From: Tetracladium setigerum
Taxonomy: Eukaryota > Ascomycota > Leotiomycetes > Helotiales
Assembly (NCBI GenBank): GCA_031472005.1
Contig: PZJY01000013.1
Coordinates: 744,001-808,000, forward strand
Reading direction: 5' to 3'
DNA length: 64,000 nt
The position numbers and the translations under genes were made by a program. Positions within the stretch are counted from its first letter, which is position 1; every line of letters begins with the position of its first letter. Under the pieces are notes generated by a model, which ran no database searches, had not been told where the DNA came from, and saw nothing but the letters and a program-made list of their open reading frames with translations. Of this stretch, positions 56,471-64,000 are shown piece by piece.

Positions 56471-56713
56471 ATGCAACTTATCGCCGCCCTCATCCTCCTC
56501 GTCAGGCTCACATCAGCTTCCGCCCTCCCGAAACCTAGCAATGCAACATGGGCACCTCTCCCCAGATTCGGTCTCGGCACTCGACAAGAGAATGCTGTGA
56601 TTGATCTCAATGGAAAAGCCTACATCCTAGGAGGCTTGTTCCCAAATTCAATTGTTTCCGTTGACTCGACCACCGACAGAAAAGCCCAGCAGCTTCTTAA
56701 CTTTTGGCTTTGA
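56471..56713 (+). pseudogene. 5' fragment of a secreted kelch-repeat gene
   Basis: ATG at 56471 opens a signal peptide MQLIAALILLVRLTSASA, then PLPRFGLGTRQENAVIDLNG and KAYILGGLFPNSIVSVDSTT, the start of a kelch blade as in galactose-oxidase-like secreted proteins. After about 75 residues the homology stops, and a stop codon follows at 56711-56713, only 25 bases before the end of the convergent PTH11-like gene. A separate kelch fragment in the same orientation lies at 59381-59578, so this looks like the head of a gene that was split. Confidence 0.5.
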
Positions 56714-56738
56714 TTAACAGATCTATGTTATGAAAGAC

Positions 56739-58092
56739 TCAAACGCTTCCTTTCCTTGTCACATTTTGCGTCATGCTCGTCGTTATCAAAATATTCTTGC
56801 CATCACTATGTCTTCTTATCGCATCATCACCAGCTTCCAGATCACGCTCTTTATCCATAGGTTCAAGTTCATTGTCCAGATCTCTCAACGTATCATTGTC
56901 TCGACTGATGCCTGTTGGGTTGGAACAGGGCACGTTGGAAGGCCCTTGACAGAGTGTCTGAGAAAGAGTATCTTGCACTGGCTTCGACTTCTCGGACGAT
57001 AGGAGGTTGGGAAAGAGGCGCGAGATTACGGGTTTGATAGCGGGAAGTGAGGCACAGATCACTGCGACGTTCACTTCCATCACTGACCAAATGGCTGTAT
57101 TTACGTTGTCCCCTGTATAGGTATGTCAGTACTTGACTCTATGTATGGCTCAAGGCGGCTTACAGGTAATGTCTTTGCTCTTCGACACGACGTAGAGACT
57201 ATGAAGACGGAGAATACTGATAAGACAGACACTATATATCTCGCGTCAGCAAAGAAGTTCATTGGAAACAAAGATTGAGGTGATAACGCACATTCCTCCA
57301 AGACTAAACACCATCATCACTCCGATTTTTTGCTTCCTTGGTAATTGGAGTGTCGAAAAAACCGGCATTGGCAGAATTAAAATGACCAAGTCCGAGATGA
57401 TATTGAACGTGGCGTTGAAGAACCAGACGATCTCTCTGTTCAAGCATTTCCCGTTCTCACTGCCTCTCCAGAAATAGTTTATTGGAAGGCAGGTGATCAC
57501 AGCTATGATGACCTTATGTATGCCGTAGAGGCTAAGGACAACAATGATTGCCCAGCAGATATACCGAATCTTGCCGTCGGAGAAAATGCGGAGGTATTGT
57601 AGCATGATTGAGATTTTGGTAAGAATCAAAGCAACGTTGTAAAATATTATACAGAACCAGAGTCTCTGGATGATGAGTTAGTGCTGGTGGTTTTGTGCGA
57701 TCTCAAAGGGTAAACAATTACTTTTAGAACAGCTTGAAAATCAGAGCGGGGGACTGCAGAGAAGTGCTTTCCTAGGCCGTGACGAGTTTCTACCAAAATG
57801 TTAGTTTCCAGAACACATCTGACTGATATTCAATCTCTTACGCTCGATGGTGGTAGCCAATAGCGCGACGGACGCAAACTACGTTTAGTTAGGACTCCAT
57901 TCCTCAAAACACTGCGCCAACAGAAGGGTCCCTCACCATTGCGAGTAATATCACAAGATCGTCCTTTCCTGCATTTCCAAGCATTTTCAGTCTTGCAAAC
58001 AGCCTAATCGACACGACTGAAGCCGAAAGAACGGTAATAGCAGCGCAAGTCGCGATGACTGTCACTGCTCTCGAGTCTGTATCGTAATCCAT
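56739..58092 (-). CDS. PTH11-like rhodopsin-domain membrane protein
   Basis: A multi-exon gene from ATG 58092 (MDYDTDSRAVTVIATCAAIT) to the stop at 56739. Hydrophobic helices carry family motifs: SASVVSIRLFARLKMLGNAG followed by KDDLVILLA, then NVALILTKISIMLQYLRIF, CLPINYFWRG, FNIISDLVILILPMPVFSTL, and the last helix VMEVNVAVICASLPAIKPVI. The tail is acidic and Ser-rich. It lacks a CFEM domain, unlike the receptor at 23.3-26.2 kb. The inner splice sites were inferred from frame changes and GT-AG signals and not all were confirmed. Its insertion between two kelch fragments in opposite orientation is unusual. Confidence 0.8.
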
Positions 58093-59380
58093 TGCGACGA
58101 CAATTGGTAAGGTCGTAGAGGAACTGCAAATTGGTCGTTCTGCCAAAGTTGAAGTAAATTTCGTTCAAAAATTCTGGGCCTAGCGATCTATTTGAATACT
58201 GCGGGGTCGTGCAGGACCGCTGCAAACAAGCACTCCTTCAAGCACTGCCTCAATCATGTCCTGTTTGAGAGTCGTTGTTGACTCAGTCTAGTACTTCGTA
58301 TTGCCTGTTCTTAACTGACGTAGACTTCTTATGATTCTTGGCGGTTGTGTCTTAGAGAAGCTGACCTGGAAACAGGATCGTGCTAGTCGCCTCGCTTCTT
58401 CAGCCAGGTGGGGTTTAGAAGAATATCAATTGATCTGTATATGAGTCTACCAAGACCTTAAAACTTTTGAGGGCATTAGAAGATATGTGAAATGATGGGA
58501 TGGGCCATGCTGCCACTTATATTATCTTGTTTTTGGTTTGTTTGGCCTCGCTTTTGTTTCCCGGACATGTGGAAATCACTTCACCAACTCGTGGCGAAAA
58601 TCTGATGTAGCTCGATCAAATAGGCATCTTCCATGCAAAAACTTTAAAATGATTCATTCCATCTTTGTTTCCGGTTTCAATTGCCCGGACTGATCTCGAG
58701 AAACGGTCTCCAGGAATGTGTCGCCTGTGATCTTCTATTTTCTTGGCAAAACATCTCAAACTCTAAACCTCATCCAGATGGACATGCATCAATCACATAT
58801 GCCTTGGCAGATAGATTATTTTGTATTAGTGGTCATGATTTCATCATTGACTAGCTGGAAAGAGGTGTTTGTAAATCAGATCGGAGGACGTGATTCGTTT
58901 CTTTGAATTAGAGACGAGCTTGACTTCGCAGTCGTTGCTGCCAAGAATCTGATGATCCTTCTGTACCCACCATTGATCTCGCTAATTCCAAAGCTTCCAA
59001 TCCACGAGGAGAAAAGAGAGTAAGGGTTGCTTGTGAGCTGAGAAATGAGCTTCTTTGGGATGTGGATCGCACCATTTTGAGCCTATCTGCAGAATAGACT
59101 GAACTTGCCGAGTGCTTGATTGCGAAACCGCTCATAAGACTTTGGGCGGAGGTATGATGAACCAAGGGCTTCTAGAACCCTTAGATCATTGACAAGAAGT
59201 GCTGAGGCGTAACAAGAAAGGCTATAATGATTAGAAATAGCTGCTTCCGTGCCCCAAATTCTCTTCCCTTCCCATTGATTTCCGCAGCCCTTGAACATGT
59301 CAACTTCTGCAGTGACCGAAAATTCATACTACATTTGAAGATATCAGACCACGAGCTGGCTTCCTTTTGCAACCAGGATA
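58093..59380. other. Stretch between the receptor and the kelch 3' fragment
   Basis: No gene is supported. It begins with the receptor promoter. Frames at 58908-59298 on the minus strand show no domain. Confidence 0.4.
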
Positions 59381-59578
59381 GAGTACGATGCAATAGCTGC
59401 CAACAATATCATGGCTCCATGGGTTCTGAGAAATGGAACCATGCCGATGGCACGAGCTGGACATGCGCGTGCGGCCGTTGAACAGAGAATTTATACGTTT
59501 AACGGTGAGGGTAATGGCGATACGGAGAGGGGTGTCTTTCTGCAGGTTGAGGCTTATGATATGAAGAAGGATGCATAG
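59381..59578 (+). pseudogene. Kelch-repeat fragment, internal/3' part
   Basis: An open plus-strand frame of 65 codons ends in TAG at 59576-59578. It reads EYDAIAANNIMAPWVLRNGT, then MPMARAGHARAAVEQRIYTF and NGEGNGDTERGVFLQVEAYD: the MPxARxxHA...IYxFNG...VEAYD pattern of one kelch blade. Upstream no start codon or signal peptide is attached. It has the same orientation and type as the fragment at 56471-56713, so both may descend from one gene. Confidence 0.5.
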
Positions 59579-60219
59579 TTAACTCGATCAACTTCAGTCT
59601 TCATATCTTTTTTTCTTATACAAATTATTGGTTCCTGCTATTATGAACAGGAATGAAGATGAGTGCGCCATGAAAATTGAAGTACGGGTACCTTTATATA
59701 CACAGCCTAATTGTTCATTTGATAAGCAAGATGCCCTTGGCTGCTACATTCGATATATTTTGGGCCATCTTTATTTGATTCTTGAAATGTTAGAGATTGA
59801 AATATGATCTGACATTCTCTTTTACAATTTCGTTACCCCACGCGTAAGTTGAGGAAAGTGCCCGGGTCATTTCGATCGATGGCTCCTTCCCTGACCAAAG
59901 CGCGAGCGAATGTGAAAGATAAGGGTCTTCATGATTCTCTCCAAAACATTGCATGTTCGTCATTCAACAACATTTTCAATATTTTCATCCACACCATATG
60001 ATTCTCTATCCTTAAGTTTAGGACGCGGCCACGGTAATCTCATACAATGGACATTAGATCAGAGTCAAGGTAAACTTTAAAGACCACCTCCCAAGTATAA
60101 CCACACTAACATAGGATGTTAATAGTCCTCGAAACCAGAGCGAGTCACACAGCTCAAGTGTAGTCCCAATCCCTCCGCTTCCGTCCGTCGTCCCTATTTA
60201 CAACCTAGACTGTCGGCTG
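59579..60219. other. Intergenic without supported gene
   Basis: About 640 bases, AT-rich. Probably promoter sequence for the gene starting at 60220. Confidence 0.4.
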
Positions 60220-61219
60220 ATGAGAAATGACTCTGCGGTGTGTTTGGAGGAAGATGTGCTAGGATTCGACCAAGATGGCCCCTTTGGCCAATATAGTGCT
60301 GTTGGAGAGAGAGTTATTGCGAACTCAGATCCTTTTTCTTGGGTATGTTCATACCCTTCCGAATACTCAAAGCCTTGTGTCAGAGCAAGATGCTGATACA
60401 CCTTTACAGCAATTGGAATCATATCTGGGTGATCGAGTTACCACAATTCCTAATGGAGGATACTGTTGGTCCCGTCAGAATAACAAGTACGCACTTGCTG
60501 TTCTTCCCCACGGCACTACTAACTCAAATCACCACAGAATCGCCGTACGACAAAGCGAACGATCCCACCGCGCTTGGGAAAACTACTTTTGGTACCGAGG
60601 TGATCGAGAACCACATTTTCCACCCATTAAAATTATGACAAGCATACCAAAATCAAAATACGAACGAATATCCCTCTGCTCCTATCCACCACCGGCACAA
60701 TTATACGATGTACAAAGAGCAAAACAATGGCGGCGAAACAGGCCTCGAAATTGCCTTCCCATCTACGATACTTGGACAAGTTATCTCCCACGATCACGAC
60801 CACCACCACCACCGCTGCTGCCACCACCGCAAAGTTCTTCCATCTTCGTCGACTCTGACAAGCAAGTCATGGTAAATCAGCACCCTCCAAACCCTTGGAT
60901 TCAGGTGCCATATGCACTCAACCTGCCTGTGCCTCGTGGACACATACTCATGTCACCACCAGATCGCTACTATTCTCTCGGCGAGGAGGTACTTTATACG
61001 TATAAAAGAGACGGTCGATGCACAGCTCTCAAAAATGAGAACGCCCAGCCGATTGGTGACATTTGGATGTACGGTTCAGCCACGCCCGCTGTTACGATTG
61101 AGCCTTGGCTGAGGGTTTCACTTAGGCGTGCTTGTGAGAGAATGATTGTAGCTGAGAGAATGCGGCCGGGGAGATATATGAGTTGGACCAATCAGGTTGA
61201 TTATAGAATGTGGACTTAA
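60220..61219 (+). CDS. Uncharacterised protein, proline-rich middle
   Basis: A likely model has exons 60220-60342, 60410-60485 and 60537-61219 with introns starting GTATGT and GTACGC and ending TACAG and CACAG. The second intron is 51 bases, so the frame is also open through it. The start MRNDSAVCLEEDVLGFDQDG is acidic. The middle has CSYPPPAQLYD and a polyproline stretch (PPPPPLLPPP), and the C-terminus is aromatic and basic (VSLRRACERMIVAERMRPGR). About 290 residues, no signal peptide or membrane span. No family is recognised. An alternative start within the first intron at 60275 would lengthen the open frame without splicing. Confidence 0.5.
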
Positions 61220-61715
61220 GGTCCTTTCCCACTCTGCTTTTAGACGGTTCTGGGTATTGGCTTTGGAATGGTGGGAGACGGGGACTGGCAGTTGTGCTTA
61301 CCTGGTCATGAGAGAATAAAGTCGTAGGTGAATAAGGTGAATACAGAAGACGTGAGTTGTTTGCGAAAAGAGCACATACTATGTGAGCTACGCGATTGCC
61401 AATCTGCCTCGCTTTGACACTGTTGAATCGAAAATGAGAGACACTCCAGCGGGCACCATTACGGAGGCAAGGTACGGATGAAAGAATTGTGAAATAGAAA
61501 AAAGGGTTTCATTGCAACTTATCTGATAAAGTTTATTATAATTACGGTCGTATTACCATTGAAAGTAGAAGAAAAGAGCACTCGATCGCTCGCAGGTGTA
61601 AGACCTATTTCAGCATGTCCCGCCCATTGCACCAAAATCATGTCGTATCTTTGTGTCGTTAAGGGTATCGTTCCCACTCCATTCCCAATAACCAATCTTT
61701 TCATTACCTATCCAA
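61220..61715. other. Intergenic between convergent genes
   Basis: No gene is supported; it holds the 3' regions of the two convergent genes at 60220-61219 and 61716-63106. Confidence 0.45.
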
Positions 61716-63106
61716 TTATTTCAGCGCCGCCTCTGCCTTCTCCGCCTTTTCTCTCCGTTCTCTTTCCTTCCTCTCATCACGTCTAGTGCCGTGTCGAGAA
61801 CTGCTGACTGGCCTCTCGCTCTCGTGAGCAACCGTATCGGCTTGAGTTCCGGAAGGTCCAGCGATCATTGGATCGTCCTCGAGCTCAACGATTCGGCCCT
61901 CGGAATCGACAATTTGAGCGCTGCTTTCTTTCTTGAGTCTTTCTTCGCGACCTCGTTTGTGGCAGTACCAGAATACGAAAAGGAGAACTATTTAGAGATT
62001 GTGAGTAGGCTTTCATCTTTGCAGAGATGGGAAGATGGGTACATACCGAAAAGTCCCAAACTCAACAGGACATTGGTACCCATGAATGCAGGCCATCTCA
62101 ATTTTAGCGCATTCATGATAGCCTTCAGCATGCTAACGACCGCTCCGGGCTTTGTGACAAGATCCCTCAAACCAGTGGGTGTCAAGAAACTCTTCGCGGC
62201 AGCGCCTAGACCAGCACCTCCAGCTGCAGATGCCCCAGCAGCATTCAAGCCCTGAGCTTCTGTTGCGACAGCCAATAGCTCTGGCGCCAGTGTACCCGTC
62301 AACTTGGTGGGCAATGATACGACTAACTTCTTCAAGAAACTGGGGAGTTGTTCGTAACTCTTCTCCAATGTCTCTTGGGAGTTGTCGAGAAGGTGGGTCA
62401 GGTCATCGTAGGCTGTTGGGACACCATTCACCAAGTCTTTGAGAATGACTGTAAATTTCTGAATGAGAACTTGAGATTCTTGTGATATGGAAAATGCGCG
62501 GTTGTTGACTGCAGAGAGGTTGAGGTCGTCGAGGACCTTGTTGATGTCGTCTTTTTCGGCGGCTGCTTCTTCTGCCGTCACAGGCGTTTTGACCTCGGGA
62601 GCTTTGCCCTATTGTCATAATATTAATATCATGAGTGTGTAGTACGGGGGAAGAACAAACCTTCTTCGTGAAAGTTCTCTGTATGAAGGAGAATCGACCG
62701 GCCTTCTTTGTCTCCTTGTCTTTCTCATTGCCCTCGACTTCTACCTCCTTCCCCTTCCCTTCCCGATTTTGTGTTTCAGCCCACTCGCAATACCCTCCTC
62801 CTCATTCGTACTGGTCCGTCCATCGTGCACAACAACCTGGCTCTGATTTCCCGTGGTATCACCTGCCTCGGCCAACCCACTCGTAGGTCTCACAGGTAGA
62901 ACAGGTCGTTCCCCTTCGTCATCCCCCACAATGCTATCCAAGAACCTCTCATCCTCTCTACTAAGTACAGGTGCTGGCTTCGAAGGGACAGCTGAGCCTG
63001 TTGGGGCGACGTAGGGGGATTCCAGGGGCGTAGTAGTCTGCGATTCGCGGGCTTTCTTCTCGGCTTGGTGCTTCTTGACCTTCTTGTAAGTGAAGTATTC
63101 GAGCAT
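61716..63106 (-). CDS. Conserved-looking fungal membrane protein of unknown function, one frameshift
   Basis: Start at 63106 (MLEYFTYKKVKKHQAEKKAR); stop at 61716. Introns at about 62612-62663 (GTTTGT...AATAG, joining TKK to GKAPEVKTP) and about 61990-62053 (GTATGT...AATAG). A SREDERFLDSIVGDDEGERP motif follows the N-terminus. A helical, Leu-rich middle (LIQKFTVILKDLVNGVPTAY) and an Ala/Gly segment lead to a membrane span that crosses the last intron (MGTNVLLSLGLF joined to VLLFVFWYCHKR), then a charged coiled tail (RKERERREKAEKAEAALK). One base is missing in the G/A-rich run at about 62753-62763. The layout suggests a tail-region membrane anchor. No function is known to me. Upstream in-frame sequence makes a longer start possible. 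Confidence 0.65.
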
Positions 63107-64000
63107 TTGTTCTGTCTTGGCGAGGAGCTGCTGGAATATGCGCGCGCGCAGGGGAGTTATATTTTGGGTGAGATTGTGGATACTGTGAATATCGGAATTT
63201 CTTTGCCGTGAAGATGGAGAAGAATCGTGGTCGAGAGCTGAGATATGAAGGGAAACTTGATGGCGGTGGGACGTGACCAGTTCCTGCCACATTTGCACCG
63301 CCACTGCCATGACGAGGCCAAGGAAATGCCGTCACTTCTCCCATTATTTATATTCGGCCAAATTTGGACATTCCGTCAACTGAGATCTACCTCCACTGAC
63401 TCCATGATTTTGATTTATCAGATCCTAATTCTGAGATGTGGCATATGTTTAACTCACCAGCTTCTACCTTGATTTTAGCTCCTAGAAAATGTGAATGTTG
63501 ATCTGCCACGAAGGTCAACGTGGAAAATGGGGACAATATTAATCGTCTTTGATACGGATCGCAAAATTATTGTTCGCGGAGGTGAAATCTGAACAGAGGG
63601 CTCAGGAGTTCTAGGCCATATATTAACAGAAGCCCTTAATAAATCACCTGTACAAAATCAAAAATTCTACCACGGTTGCTTATTGGGCAATTCCCTAGCG
63701 AATTCCGGTTGGCAGAAGTAATAATGTGCTGATGATATTTTCCCCTTGTCTTTCTTCAACGTTCATTTGTGTTGTAGAGTACTGAAATTGAGATCTTTGG
63801 AGAAGATTGAAGGCACAATTAGCACGCACAATACAACATCTTGGGGATGGCTCAAGATAGAAGTCCCCTCAAAAAGTACCACAGAGCACCGCATTGTCTC
63901 ATCTACCCAACCAATAATAAATCAGGAAGACCGCAAAACGCAATTACTTCGAAGGGGCTCAAGAACATTGAACGTAAGTGATTTCTTGGAAACACTGTCT
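63107..64000. other. Right edge, no supported gene
   Basis: Probably the promoter of the gene ending at 61716. An alternating CG run (GCGCGCGC at about 63141) lies close to its start. The last 600 bases are AT-rich and show nothing coding. Confidence 0.4.

Noticed and set aside
1..64000. tRNA or rRNA genes
   Set aside because: I looked for A-box/B-box patterns and GGTTCRANYCC and found only isolated partial matches inside genes; a tRNAscan run would be needed to be sure.
1..64000. CRISPR array, insertion sequence or bacterial operon features
   Set aside because: The window is fungal nuclear DNA with spliced genes; none of the repeats have regular unique spacers.

Overview
The window is nuclear DNA of a filamentous ascomycete (Pezizomycotina). 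The evidence is short GT-AG introns of about 47-170 bp, a fatty acid synthase split into separate beta and alpha genes, two PTH11-like seven-transmembrane receptors (one with a CFEM domain), a fungal STAND/NLR gene, and CpA-to-TpA decay typical of repeat-induced point mutation (RIP). A leotiomycete is a guess; the sequence alone does not settle the class.

Layout. 0-6.6 kb: end of an unknown gene, TRM1 (tRNA methyltransferase, minus), an aromatic-amino-acid decarboxylase (plus) and the SNARE YKT6 (plus). 7.28-13.69 kb: a 6.4 kb segment bounded by near-identical terminal inverted repeats and TA dinucleotides. It holds a hydrolase-NACHT-ankyrin NLR gene, a RIP-damaged pogo-type transposase fragment and a TPR fragment. 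14.3-21.4 kb, all minus: a Rab GTPase, a flavocytochrome b2-type L-lactate dehydrogenase and a secreted sedolisin protease. 22.3-22.8 kb: a diverged tandem repeat. 23.3-26.2 kb: a CFEM PTH11-like receptor (minus). 26.2-29.7 kb: a gene-poor stretch. 29.7-44.3 kb: FAS1 (minus) and FAS2 (plus), head to head across 2.6 kb. 45.0-47.4 kb: the COMPASS subunit Bre2/Ash2. 48.9-54.6 kb: poorly resolved surface and secreted protein genes and small genes. 54.8-55.5 kb: a YwbE-domain/zinc-finger protein. 56.5-59.6 kb: two fragments of a kelch gene on either side of a second PTH11-like receptor. 60.2-63.1 kb: two genes without known function.

Together the housekeeping genes cover fatty acid synthesis (FAS1 and FAS2 form one complex), tRNA modification, vesicle traffic (YKT6, Rab), chromatin methylation and lactate oxidation. 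The accessory genes serve sensing (PTH11-like), protein degradation outside the cell and non-self recognition (NLR).

A caution governs the whole annotation. Many strongly conserved genes, including essential FAS1, FAS2 and YKT6, are broken by single missing bases, mostly in homopolymer runs. At least 16 such sites were found. They look like sequencing or assembly errors, so frameshifts here should not be read as gene death without resequencing. Gene coordinates below span the inferred complete genes across these breaks.
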